A DNA stretch of 64,000 bases from JBBIQV01 sp964555285. GTDB taxonomy: Bacteria > Nitrospirota > Nitrospiria > Nitrospirales > Nitrospiraceae. The notes under the pieces are model-generated. The model saw only the letters and a program-made list of their open reading frames with translations, did no database searches and was not told where the DNA came from. The stretch is from the NCBI GenBank assembly GCA_964555285.1, contig CAZKRM010000003.1, positions 62,001-126,000 on the forward strand. The letters are read 5' to 3'. The translations under genes and the position numbers were made by a program. Positions 7,206-15,319 of this stretch are shown here, one piece after another; positions within the stretch are counted from its first letter, which is position 1; the number at the start of each line of letters is the position of its first letter.

Positions 7206-9053
7206 ATGAGGGCGGTCGCCTTCAGAGGCTGCACGATGGTTGACGGAACGTGGCGGTCAAAAACCTCTCTTCCCCTGGTGCTGCTCGTCTGTTTTGCCAC
7301 CGCGGTGGGACTGGGGCTGTATGCCTTGGCATCCTTGCGAACCGTGATGGCGCACGAGCGAGGGGCGGACCTGGCCAGGACAGCCGCCAGAGTCGCCGAC
7401 ACGATGGACCGCCTCCTGTTCGAGCGGGCCGGGGACATCCAGGCATTTGCCGACGATGTCATCATCCGGGAAGGCCTCCCGGACGACAAGAGAAGGAAGC
7501 TCCTCACCTACAAACGGCTCTACGGCTATTACTCGTGGATCGCCGTGATCGATGAGAACGGCCGGATCGTGGCTGCAACCGACACCCCGTCGGCGCAATC
7601 AGACGATACGCGGCTGAGGGCATCAGCCGAGCGCGACAGGGATGTGAGCCGGCAAGACTGGTTTCAGGAGGTTCGTCGAACCGGTACACTGCATCTTCGA
7701 GACGCAGAACTTTCTCCGGAATCCGGTGCGGTGCCGGCGGTGGGGTTCTCCGCTCCAATCCGGGGGCCACACGGCGACGTGCGAGGAGTCGTGACCAGCC
7801 GGATGCCGCTTGAGGCATTCCGATCCGTGTTCGAGCACGAGGGGAGTTTGCGAGATAGGGAAGGAGAAGCCTTCGAGTGGCTGATCATGGATCGGCGCGG
7901 CAGGATCGTCAGCGAAGCGCATCAGAAAGACATGTCGCCGACCAATTTGTTGGAACTGGGAGTGCGTTCTGCAATCAGCGCTGTCGAAGCGGGCCAGGGC
8001 AAGGTCGGTTTCTTGGAAGAAACGCATCTTCGCCGACAGGTGCCCGTGCTCACCGGCTATGCCAGGACACGAGGCTATGCAAGCTTTCCGGGCTTCGACT
8101 GGACCGTCTTCGTCCGTCTTGACCGTCACCGGGCCTATGCGCCGATCAACCGGCTCGTGTGGACGGTCGGCGCGATCGGACTCCTGGTGACTGCTCCACT
8201 CACGGCATTTGGAGCCTGGGCGTCATGGAAGCTGGCCTCGGAACACCGCGAGGTGGTGCAGGCGCGCCAGGTCCTGGAAGAGTCGGTCGCCGAGCTGTCG
8301 CGTTCCAATGCCGAGCTGCAACAGTTCGCCTATGTCGCTTCGCACGACCTGCAAGAGCCGCTCCGGATGGTGGCCAGTTACACGCAGCTTCTGGCGAAGC
8401 GCTACAAAGGCAAACTGGATGCCGATGCGGATGAGTTCATCGGGTATGCCGTTGAGGGAGCCATGCGCATGCAGAGGCTGATTCAGGACCTGCTGGCCTA
8501 TTCCCGAATCGGCACGAAGGGCCACGATTTCGAACCCGTTGCCGTGGAGATGATCGTCAACCGCGCCCTGCACAATTTACAGACGGCGGTGGAAGAGAAT
8601 CACGCGGTGGCGACCCACGACCCCCTGCCGACGATCATGGCGGACGAGCGCCAACTGGTGCAACTCTTTCAGAACCTGATCGGCAACGCCATCAAATTCC
8701 ACGGGAAGGAGCCTCCGCGTATTCACGTGTCCGCTCAGCAAAAGGCCGGCGAGTGGGTCTTCTCCGTCCGCGATAACGGGATCGGGGTCGATCCTCAATA
8801 CGCCGATCGGATCTTCTTGCTCTTTCAACGTCTGCACAACCGGGCGGAATATCCGGGCACGGGGATCGGCCTGGCGATCTGCAAAAAAATCGTCGAGCGC
8901 CACGGCGGACGCATCTGGGTGGAGTCCCGGCTCGGCCAGGGCGCCGCTTTTTACTTCACCGTCCCGACCCACGGATCGAGCCAAGCGAGTCGAACGCCCG
9001 GAGCCGCACTTCACGCGGACACCGGGCTTTCTGTGGGGACACGGACTGGATGA
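7206..9053 (+). CDS. Membrane sensor histidine kinase with extracytoplasmic Cache-like domain
   Basis: 615 residues. A membrane helix (about 21-44) leads into a roughly 270-residue periplasmic region with Cache features (YSWIAVIDENGRIVAATD, a 'QDWFQEVRRTG' segment). A second helix lies at about 316-340. The HisKA domain carries the phospho-acceptor His380 in YVASHDLQEP, and a HATPase domain has the N box NLIGNAIKFHG and a DNGIG motif. This HisKA subtype is the one usually paired with Rcp1-like single-domain regulators, and exactly such a gene follows 64 bases downstream. ATG 7206 is chosen for its GGAGG ribosome site; an earlier TTG at 7170 has none. The ligand is unknown. Confidence 0.85.
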   Translation: MRAVAFRGCTMVDGTWRSKTSLPLVLLVCFATAVGLGLYALASLRTVMAHERGADLARTAARVADTMDRLLFERAGDIQAFADDVIIREGLPDDKRRKLLTYKRLYGYYSWIAVIDENGRIVAATDTPSAQSDDTRLRASAERDRDVSRQDWFQEVRRTGTLHLRDAELSPESGAVPAVGFSAPIRGPHGDVRGVVTSRMPLEAFRSVFEHEGSLRDREGEAFEWLIMDRRGRIVSEAHQKDMSPTNLLELGVRSAISAVEAGQGKVGFLEETHLRRQVPVLTGYARTRGYASFPGFDWTVFVRLDRHRAYAPINRLVWTVGAIGLLVTAPLTAFGAWASWKLASEHREVVQARQVLEESVAELSRSNAELQQFAYVASHDLQEPLRMVASYTQLLAKRYKGKLDADADEFIGYAVEGAMRMQRLIQDLLAYSRIGTKGHDFEPVAVEMIVNRALHNLQTAVEENHAVATHDPLPTIMADERQLVQLFQNLIGNAIKFHGKEPPRIHVSAQQKAGEWVFSVRDNGIGVDPQYADRIFLLFQRLHNRAEYPGTGIGLAICKKIVERHGGRIWVESRLGQGAAFYFTVPTHGSSQASRTPGAALHADTGLSVGTRTG

Positions 9054-9117
9054 GGAGGAGGATGAGGAGCAATAACGCGATGTGCCGGACACTTGCAATA
9101 AACAAAGGAGTCAACAC

Positions 9118-9585
9118 ATGATGGCTGTCCCTGAGCTTGTGCGACCGGTTGAGATTCTCCTGATCGAAGACAATCCCGGCGATGTCCGCCTGACCATGGA
9201 GGCCCTCACCGCAGCCAAGGTGCTCAACAGACTGTCGGTGGTCAAAGACGGCGTCGAGGCCCTGGCCTTCCTGCGCCGGCAGAGCCCATACGCCGACGCC
9301 GCGCGGCCCCATCTCATTCTGCTCGATCTGAACCTCCCCAAGAAGGACGGGCGCGAGGTGCTGGCTGAAATCAAAGCGGATGACAAGCTGAAGCGCATCC
9401 CGGTGGTCATCCTGACGACCTCGCAGGACGAACAAGACGTGTTCAAGAGTTACGATCTCCATGCCAACTGTTACATCACCAAGCCCGTGGACCTCGAGCA
9501 GTTCATCACGGTGGTGAAGTCGGTCGAGGAGTTCTGGCTGGGGATCGTGGTGCTGCCGGTGAATGGAACGAGCGAGACTCGGTGA
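9118..9585 (+). CDS. Rcp1-like single-domain response regulator
   Basis: A 155-residue receiver domain with IEDNPGDVRLTMEAL, the phospho-acceptor Asp70 in LLDLNLPKKDG, the switch Thr in 'VVILTTSQDEQDV' and Lys122 in YITKP. The longer beta4-alpha4 region and the tail 'FWLGIVVLP' are typical of Rcp1, the partner of cyanobacterial phytochrome kinases. The start at 9118 has AAGGAG seven bases upstream. It has no output domain, so it probably passes phosphate onward or acts by protein contact. It lies between two kinase genes and may serve both. Confidence 0.85.
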   Translation: MMAVPELVRPVEILLIEDNPGDVRLTMEALTAAKVLNRLSVVKDGVEALAFLRRQSPYADAARPHLILLDLNLPKKDGREVLAEIKADDKLKRIPVVILTTSQDEQDVFKSYDLHANCYITKPVDLEQFITVVKSVEEFWLGIVVLPVNGTSETR

Positions 9586-9594
9586 GGATGGCCC

Positions 9595-11520
9595 ATGCAC
9601 ATTCTGCTGGTGGAAGACAACCCCGGCGACGCCCGGCTGTTGCATGAATACTTGAACGACACGGACGCCTGCCGGTTCCAGATGGTCCACGTGGATCGGC
9701 TCTCCTCCGGCCTGGAGCGCCTGGCAGAGTCGAGGTTCGACGCCGTCCTGCTGGACCTCTCGCTCTCGGACAGTTGCGGGCTGGAGACGCTCACCACCAT
9801 GCGTGCAGCGGCGACCGGGATTCCGATCGTCGTGCTGACCGGTATCGACGATGAAACCCTCGGGCTCCGGTTAGTCCAGGCCGGGGCGCAGGACTATCTG
9901 GTCAAAGGACAGGTGACCAGCCATCTGCTGATCCGATCCCTGCGCTATGCCGTCGAGCGCAAACGATTGGAGCAGGCTCTGGACGGACTGCTGGCAGGGA
10001 CGGCCTCCGTCGTCGGGCAAGAATTTTTCTCCGAGTTAGTCCGTCATATGGCCACGGCGCTTCATGCCCGTTTTGCCCTGGTCACGGAACGTGTAGGCGG
10101 TCAGCCGTCTCGACTCCGCGCCTTGGCTGTGTGGGTGGATGGCGCATGGGGCGAGAACTTCGAATATGATATCGCGGGCACACCGTGCGAGGTGGTGCTG
10201 CGAGAGGGCTCGGCCTACTTTCCAACCCGCGTGTGTGGAGAATTTCCGAACGATCATGACTTGGCTCGCCTGAAGGCGGAGTCCTACATGGGTGTGGTGC
10301 TGCGCGGGAAGTCAGGGCACCCGATCGGCCACCTGTGCATTGTCCATGATCAACCGCTGGCTTCTCAGTTCCGCACGGCAACCATCATGGCGATCTTTGC
10401 CGCACGAGCCGCGGCGGAACTGGAGCGCACGTGGGCGGATGAGAATCTGCGGCGCAGCGAAGCAAGCCTCGTCCAGGCGCAGCGCATCGCCCACCTCGGC
10501 AACTGGGACCTCGACCTTGTCCACAATGACCTACGATGGTCGGACGAGATTTACCGGATTTTCGAGATCAACCCGGCGCAATTCGGCGCCTCGTACGAAG
10601 CCTTCCTGGACACGGTGCACCCCGAGGATCGAGACTTCGTGAACAAGGCCTACACAGAATCCGTCAGGAACAAGACCGTGTATAACATCGTCCATCGCCT
10701 CCTCATGAAAGACGGCCGGGTCAAGCACGTGAACGAACGGTGCGAAACGTTCTATGACGAGGCTGGAACGCCCGTGCGCTCCGTCGGGACCGTGCAGGAC
10801 ATCACCGAACGCAAGCGGGTGGAGCAGGCTTTGCGAGAGAGCGAGCACGCCGTCCGTCTGGCCTTCGAGGAGCGCGAGCGGATCAGCCAAGACCTGCACG
10901 ACGGTATTCTTCAGTCGCTCTACGCCGCCGGCATGGGATTAGAGGCCGGCAAACTGATCATGGCCAAGGCGCCGCGGAAAGCGGCCGATGAGCTTGATCG
11001 CGCGATCGAGCTCTTAAATGGGGTGGTCCGAGAAGTCCGCGAGTTCATTCCTCGTCTGGGGCACCACCCCGCCGAGGAGTTCGATCTGGAGCGCGCGTTG
11101 CACACCCTTGTCGAGTCGATGAGAGGGGGACATCCCGAACCCTTTCAGGTGAACATCGATTCGGCCGCCGCCCGCCGAGTGTCGAAGGAGCAAGGAATCC
11201 AGGTCCTGAATATCGTGCGGGAGGCCGTCAGTAACAGCTTGCGCCATGCCCGGGCGCAGACGCGGTCGGTTCGGTTGCGCCCCTGGCGGAAGGCGGTGCG
11301 CGTCGAGGTGTGCGACGACGGAGCCGGCTTCCGGGTGTCGTCGCTTGCCAAGCGGGGGATGGGACTGGGTAATATGACCTCGCGTGCCGTCAAGATCGGC
11401 GGGCGACTCAGCATTGATTCCCAGCCGGGTAAAGGAACCAGGGTCATCCTGGACCTTCCACAAGAGGTGCTCCATGGCCGCGCGGAGAGCGACACTCATT
11501 CGCCTGTTCCTGGTCGATGA
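9595..11520 (+). CDS. REC-GAF-PAS-HisKA_3 hybrid kinase
   Basis: 641 residues with the receiver first: REC (1-120, Asp54 in VLLDLSLSD), a GAF-like region (about 140-275), a PAS/PAC pair (about 290-415: 'AHLGNWDLDL', 'GTVQDITERKR'), then a NarX-type HisKA_3 dimerisation domain with His435 in QDLHDGILQSLYA and an ATPase with 'VREAVSNSLRHARA' and CDDGAGF. It begins nine bases after the Rcp1-like gene. An N-terminal receiver suggests it takes phosphate from the upstream kinase and passes it through its own transmitter to a NarL-type regulator. The adjacent regulator overlaps its 3' end but is broken. No membrane helices are seen, so it is likely cytoplasmic. Confidence 0.85.
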   Translation: MHILLVEDNPGDARLLHEYLNDTDACRFQMVHVDRLSSGLERLAESRFDAVLLDLSLSDSCGLETLTTMRAAATGIPIVVLTGIDDETLGLRLVQAGAQDYLVKGQVTSHLLIRSLRYAVERKRLEQALDGLLAGTASVVGQEFFSELVRHMATALHARFALVTERVGGQPSRLRALAVWVDGAWGENFEYDIAGTPCEVVLREGSAYFPTRVCGEFPNDHDLARLKAESYMGVVLRGKSGHPIGHLCIVHDQPLASQFRTATIMAIFAARAAAELERTWADENLRRSEASLVQAQRIAHLGNWDLDLVHNDLRWSDEIYRIFEINPAQFGASYEAFLDTVHPEDRDFVNKAYTESVRNKTVYNIVHRLLMKDGRVKHVNERCETFYDEAGTPVRSVGTVQDITERKRVEQALRESEHAVRLAFEERERISQDLHDGILQSLYAAGMGLEAGKLIMAKAPRKAADELDRAIELLNGVVREVREFIPRLGHHPAEEFDLERALHTLVESMRGGHPEPFQVNIDSAAARRVSKEQGIQVLNIVREAVSNSLRHARAQTRSVRLRPWRKAVRVEVCDDGAGFRVSSLAKRGMGLGNMTSRAVKIGGRLSIDSQPGKGTRVILDLPQEVLHGRAESDTHSPVPGR

Positions 11521-11988
11521 TCACGAGGTCGTGCGGATCGGCCTGCGGCGCGTGAAATCCTCGCCTCCTGCCGCACGACGAAAGTCCTGTTCCTGACCAG
11601 CTACCTCGACGATGACACCGTCCTGGCGGCCATGCTCTCCGGCGCCCAGGGCTATGTGCTCAAGGACATCAAGCTGGACATGCTGATCGAGGCCATCAAA
11701 ACGGTGGCGGCAGGCCGGCCGATGCTTGACCCGCGCGTGACGAAACACACGATGACCTGGCTGCGGACTCTGTCGAACCCCGAGGCCACACCCACGCAGA
11801 CAGCCCTGTCCCCGCAAGAACAACGCATCCTGCCCTTGGTGGCCGAGGGAAAAACCAACAAGGAAATCGCGGTGGCGTTAACGCTGAGCGACAAGACCGT
11901 GAAGAACTACCTCGCCAACATCTTCGTCAAGCTGCGGATCACGCGACGGTCCCAGGCCGCCGCGCTGTACGCGAAACGCTCCATGTGA
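11474..11988 (+). pseudogene. NarL/FixJ-type response regulator with an internal deletion and frameshift
   Basis: Reading from ATG 11474 (inside the end of the kinase gene) gives a receiver start, IRLFLVDDHEVVRIGLRR, then stops at 11598. A different frame resumes the same protein at 'AREILASCRTTKVLFLTSYL' and continues through the rest of the receiver and an intact LuxR-type HTH (SPQEQRILPLVAEGKTNKE) to 11988. Compared with the intact paralogue at 19533-20186, about 44 codons are missing at the junction (near 11540-11555), including the phospho-acceptor Asp, and the frame is broken. The downstream half could still be made from ATG 11632 as a bare DNA-binding protein. A local assembly error is an alternative. 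Confidence 0.75.
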
Positions 11989-12025
11989 CAAGGGCTGCTC
12001 AGCCCATGCGGCATGGAGCGATCTT

Positions 12026-12185
12026 CTACTGAGCCGGCAGCCGCTGCGCGCCGACCAACGCCGGCACATCATTGGCGCCGTCTTCGATCAAGGACGCGGG
12101 CGCGTCTCGGTAAAGTTTTTCGATCGGGCACTCCCGGCTGAGACCGTTACCGCCGAAGAATTGCAACTCGGCGCGGAACCGGATC
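12026..12185 (-). pseudogene. Acyl-CoA dehydrogenase C-terminal remnant
   Basis: Read on the minus strand to the TAG at 12026-12028, the spacer encodes ELQFFGGNGLSRECPIEKLY followed by RDAPASLIEDGANDVPAL. This matches the C-terminal signature of acyl-CoA dehydrogenases (Q-x-FGG-x-G-[YL]-x-RE-x-P-[VI]-E-x-LYRDA ... EG-x-N-[ED]). Only about 50 codons remain, with no start. The open frame runs out of the DUF3303 gene in another frame, so the front of the gene has been replaced. Several normally conserved residues differ (Tyr to Leu after Gly, Glu-Gly-Thr to Glu-Asp-Gly-Ala), as expected for decay. Confidence 0.6.
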
Positions 12186-12467
12186 TTACTTACCGGCGCG
12201 TTTCAACACCTCCGATACCTCCTGATCTTCCAGGACCGGGACGATCGTCAGTTCCAACACATCGCTCCACATCAGCGCGAATTCGGTCAAGGCCTGCGGG
12301 TTCTCGCTGTCCAGTAACGCATAACCGCCGCTGAAATCGGCGCTGGTCCAGCGTCCCAACAACTTGGCCCCTTGGGGCGGCTGCCCTCCCGTCTTCTGGA
12401 ATCGGGCAATGGCCTCGTTCCGCTTTTCCTTATCGGATGGAATGGTGTAGGTCTGCATGAATTTCAT
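12186..12467 (-). CDS. DUF3303 family protein
   Basis: A 93-residue protein with the DUF3303 pattern: KFMQTYTIPSDKEKRNEAIA, 'GGQPPQGAKLLGRWTSADFSGG', 'ALTEFALMWSDVLELTIVPVL'. It is a small alpha/beta (ferredoxin-like) fold of unknown function. A strong ribosome site (AAGGAGGG) precedes the ATG. It lies downstream of the aminotransferase and SnoaL-like genes on the same strand but 153 bases away, so co-transcription is uncertain. Confidence 0.75.
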   Translation of the reverse strand: MKFMQTYTIPSDKEKRNEAIARFQKTGGQPPQGAKLLGRWTSADFSGGYALLDSENPQALTEFALMWSDVLELTIVPVLEDQEVSEVLKRAGK

Positions 12468-12620
12468 GATGTCCCTCCTTCTTTGAGTGGTTGCCGGAGA
12501 TTATTGCTCTCTTAATCTCATCCGCTGCCGATGAAAAACCGACTAGCTGTCGCTATGTTTAGCTCATCCAGGCAACCGCCCTGCCTCACATTGAACCGAG
12601 GGTGCCTCAGAGACTCCTCC

Positions 12621-13850
12621 CTATCCGATCGTCTTGATGCTTTCAATCAGCCGTGTAAGCCCTTCATCCAAAACCGTGCGGTCGATCGTGAGGGGCGGCA
12701 TGAGTTGGATGTTGCTCTGGTGATCGCACACAATGTGCAGATCCCGTTTGAACGCTTGCTGCACCATCATCTCCACACCTTCCGCATCCTTCTCTTTGGT
12801 CTCCTTGTTGTTCACGATGTCGAGACCGATTTCCATGCCCACACCGCGAATGTCCCCGACCTTGGGATGATCCGCCAGTTCCTTCTTGAGGCGACTCACG
12901 ATGTACTCCCCATCCCGTTTGGCCTTCTTCCACACTTCGTCACGCTGATGAATCTGGAGCGTTCGGAGCGCGGCGGCACAGGCCACCGGCGTCCAGCCAA
13001 AAGTCGATAGCAAGATGGTCTTGGCACAGGTAGCCTCCGCAATGTCTTCACGCGTGACCATCGAGCCGATAGGGGCGGCACCGTTGGAACTCGCCTTGGC
13101 AAAGGTCACAATATCCGGGGTGATCCCTCCCAGTTCCAGGCCAAACAGCGCCCCGCAGCGGGAGAAGCCGGTTCCGACTTCATCCAGAATCATCAAGGTC
13201 CCGTATTGCTCCGTCAGCTTTCTCACCAGTGGCAGATAACCACTGGGGGCGACATAGGTGGAGCCCCACCCCGTGATAATCCCGGCCTCTGTGAAGACGG
13301 CCGCCACATCTCGCCCGGAAAGAGCTTTTTCCAGTTCGCCGGCAAACTCCTGGAGAACGCGCTCTGGAGACTTGTCGGTCCTATAGGTCTGGGGGTAGGG
13401 GAGTTGAACGAAGTCGGGAACCGGTGGGCCAGGAAACCCGATCGCGAGCGTACTGACGGACTGACCGTGATAGGTCTCTTGAAACCCGACGATCTTATTC
13501 CGTCCGGTGAACGCTCGGGCGGTCTTGATGGCCATCTCGTTGGCTTCGGTCCCGCCGGTGGCTCGACCAACCGCGGTGAGCGGCGCCGGCAGCGCGCCGG
13601 TCAAGAGCGCGGCATACTCGTTTTGCGCGGCATCGGCCGTCCACATGGGAGCATACGTGTTCTTTTTGACCTGAAGGACCAGCGCCTCGGCCACTTCCGG
13701 GTGATTCCAGCCGAGATTGGTGGTGTTCCAGCCGGAGGTGAAGTCGATGAGTTTCTTCCCGTTCTTTGTCCAGAGATGACTGCCCTCAGCCCGTTCCATG
13801 TCAAACGACCAGTCGAGGTACATGTTGTAAATGATGTGATTGTTAATCAT
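12621..13850 (-). CDS. Class III pyridoxal-phosphate aminotransferase
   Basis: 409 residues with the subgroup III features: GWNTTNLGWNHPEVAEAL near the N-terminus, the PLP-phosphate loop in 'ATGGTEANEMAIKTAR', the substrate/PLP stacking region ETYHGQSVSTL, the cofactor Asp in LMILDEVGTGFSR and the Schiff-base lysine in TFAKASSNGAAPIGSM. Relatives transfer amino groups from omega-amino acids such as 4-aminobutyrate or ornithine. The substrate cannot be told from sequence alone. A GGAGGG site precedes the ATG. The SnoaL-like gene lies 27 bases upstream, so the two form a likely operon. Confidence 0.82.
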   Translation of the reverse strand: MINNHIIYNMYLDWSFDMERAEGSHLWTKNGKKLIDFTSGWNTTNLGWNHPEVAEALVLQVKKNTYAPMWTADAAQNEYAALLTGALPAPLTAVGRATGGTEANEMAIKTARAFTGRNKIVGFQETYHGQSVSTLAIGFPGPPVPDFVQLPYPQTYRTDKSPERVLQEFAGELEKALSGRDVAAVFTEAGIITGWGSTYVAPSGYLPLVRKLTEQYGTLMILDEVGTGFSRCGALFGLELGGITPDIVTFAKASSNGAAPIGSMVTREDIAEATCAKTILLSTFGWTPVACAAALRTLQIHQRDEVWKKAKRDGEYIVSRLKKELADHPKVGDIRGVGMEIGLDIVNNKETKEKDAEGVEMMVQQAFKRDLHIVCDHQSNIQLMPPLTIDRTVLDEGLTRLIESIKTIG

Positions 13851-13877
13851 GCTCCCTCCAGAGCTTCAGACGACCTG

Positions 13878-14264
13878 CTATCCCTGCAGTTGCGCCATCA
13901 TCGCGGCTGGGTTCCAATAGCCCCACATGGTTTCAATCTTGCCGCTTTCATTCACTTCGAATACATCGATCCCCTCGAAGACGACCTCTCGGCCATTCTT
14001 GCCGATGCCGCGCCCCGTGAACTTCACGGCGGCCCGGTTGCCCGACACGAAGACATGGTCTTCCGTCAGGCCGACCTTCTGGAACGATCCGGCGATCCCC
14101 AGGAAGAACCGGCGCAACGCCGCTTGGCCCTGCAGGGGAGCAGGAGCCGCCGGTTCGTAGCTGGTCGCATGCTCCGCAAAGCACGCGACCCACGCATCCG
14201 GGTCCATGTGTCGCGTCGCGGTAAAATACCGGGCCACGACCGCCTGAATCGTCTCAGATGCCAT
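13878..14264 (-). CDS. SnoaL/NTF2-like protein
   Basis: A 128-residue cone-shaped NTF2-like fold: VARYFTATRHMDPDAWVACF, 'GQAALRRFFLGIAGSF', 'NRAAVKFTGRGIGKNGREV', ending with 'ETMWGYWNPAAMM'. The family includes small isomerases and cyclases as well as ligand-binding proteins. It is the first gene of a two-gene unit with the class III aminotransferase and has a strong AAGGAGG site. Upstream (14265-14519) I see no gene and no clear promoter. Confidence 0.7.
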   Translation of the reverse strand: MASETIQAVVARYFTATRHMDPDAWVACFAEHATSYEPAAPAPLQGQAALRRFFLGIAGSFQKVGLTEDHVFVSGNRAAVKFTGRGIGKNGREVVFEGIDVFEVNESGKIETMWGYWNPAAMMAQLQG

Positions 14265-14519
14265 CTCCGATCCTCCTTCCCACGAGTGAATCGTTTCTGG
14301 AATATGATTGCCAGGCTCTCACCTGAATTACGAGACCGCTCGTCGTTTGGATTCCTCCTCGCGACACAGGCCTTTGCGATCGTGTTCTGCGCCTGTCCGC
14401 CGCAAGCCATTCCCGATCGGACTCATTTGAGATCAGTCTCCCACAGGAATGTCGGGCTAGCAGCGGAACTATGGGGTCCTTGCCTGACTGGTGTAGCTCA
14501 ACCCGACCGACGAGAGAGA

Positions 14520-14744
14520 TCAGACGCCGGGTAGGGCGGGAGGATCGAATGGGGGTTTGGGAGGGAGTTTGATGCCGGCTTGGCCGAGCAGAATCGTCAC
14601 GGCCATTTTGAGTTGAGCGACCTCGATATTGAGGGATTCGATTTTGGCTTGCTGGAGATCGACTTTGCTACTGAGGGCTTGAACTTTGTCTTGGAGTCGA
14701 AGGACATCGCGAAAGGCATCCCAGGCTTTTTCCGCCCATCCCGT
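14520..14744 (-). CDS. Small coiled-coil protein with a possible ACG start, coupled to the RHH gene
   Basis: An open frame of 74 codons ends at TGA 14520-14522. It translates WAEKAWDAFRDVLRLQDKVQ, then a heptad-rich segment (ALSSKVDLQQAKIESLNIEV, AQLKMAVTILL) and a Pro-rich tail, so it is a short coiled coil. There is no ATG, GTG or TTG in frame. The sequence at the end of the preceding gene is TAACG, where a classical stop/start overlap would read TAATG, and AAAGGA lies eight bases upstream. It is either a non-canonical ACG start or a gene silenced by a T-to-C change. I do not recognise the family. Confidence 0.5.
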   Translation of the reverse strand, partial: TGWAEKAWDAFRDVLRLQDKVQALSSKVDLQQAKIESLNIEVAQLKMAVTILLGQAGIKLPPKPPFDPPALPGV

Positions 14745-15043
14745 TACGCATATCCTTTCTCTTTCATCCAGATCTCGAGTTGTGCCATGCGGCGATTGGA
14801 AGCATCGTAATGGGCGATCGTGCGATCGATCGCCTGCTCGGCTGAATGAGTGCCCTCTTTCACCTTACTGAGAAGGACCTCAAAAGCGGCCTCTTCTTCT
14901 TGTGCCTTTTTGTCAAATCGAGCCATGGCGGTTCGGGCAAATTCACTGATGGAGCTAAAGCCGTAGGATTTGGCCTTTTTGGCGAAACGGCTCTTGTCAA
15001 CCTTCGTGACCAGAACCGGGATGCGTTCGGTGGCAGTAGGCAT
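14744..15043 (-). CDS. Ribbon-helix-helix type small regulator
   Basis: 99 residues. After a basic N-terminus, KVDKSRFAKKAKSYGFSSIS and 'EFARTAMARFDKKA' fit a ribbon-helix-helix DNA-binding fold (strand, helix, GF-SSISEF turn, helix). The C-terminal half is a charged helix. ATG 15043 has GGAGG five bases upstream. The longer frame to 15112 starts inside what reads as the -35 box. A perfect 9-bp inverted repeat sits over the expected transcription start, which suggests autoregulation. Such proteins are often antitoxins or mobilisation regulators, but the partner downstream does not look like a known toxin. Confidence 0.65.
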   Translation of the reverse strand: MPTATERIPVLVTKVDKSRFAKKAKSYGFSSISEFARTAMARFDKKAQEEEAAFEVLLSKVKEGTHSAEQAIDRTIAHYDASNRRMAQLEIWMKEKGYA

Positions 15044-15058
15044 AAGACCTCCATGGGA

Positions 15059-15112
15059 ACATGTGCTTGCAGAGCACATGTGCAGTCTATGGCAGGCTGT
15101 TAGAGCTGTCAA
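15059..15112 (-). promoter_or_regulatory. Promoter with overlapping palindromic operator for the RHH gene
   Basis: On the minus strand TTGACA (15107-15112), a 17-base spacer and TAGACT (15084-15089) form a good sigma-70 promoter. Just downstream, at the expected +1, lies ACATGTGCT-TGCAG-AGCACATGT (15059-15081), a perfect 9-bp inverted repeat around 5 bases. This placement would let the ribbon-helix-helix product block its own promoter. The remaining spacer to 15319 shows no gene. Confidence 0.65.
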
Positions 15113-15319
15113 GCAGGTGAGTGGCCTGGAGATAGCACATCATGATGAGTGCGTTTTTTGGAGCACAGGCGTCCAGGAAAAGGTCGAGGGACCCACTGGG
15201 TTCGCGATCAAAGACCCCTTTTGTGCTCCTCGATTGACGATTGACCAATGACGAATGACCATCGACGCCTTCCCTGCCCCAATCCGCGATTGCAGCAGAA
15301 GCGCACTGAATCATGCGGG

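Noticed and set aside
13206..14534. A 442-codon plus-strand frame across the aminotransferase and SnoaL-like genes
   Set aside because: It overlaps two well-supported minus-strand genes with strong ribosome sites and has no recognisable domain.
14520..15043. Calling the RHH cassette a toxin-antitoxin module
   Set aside because: The second product is a coiled coil with no RelE, MazF, PIN or GNAT features, so no toxin can be named.
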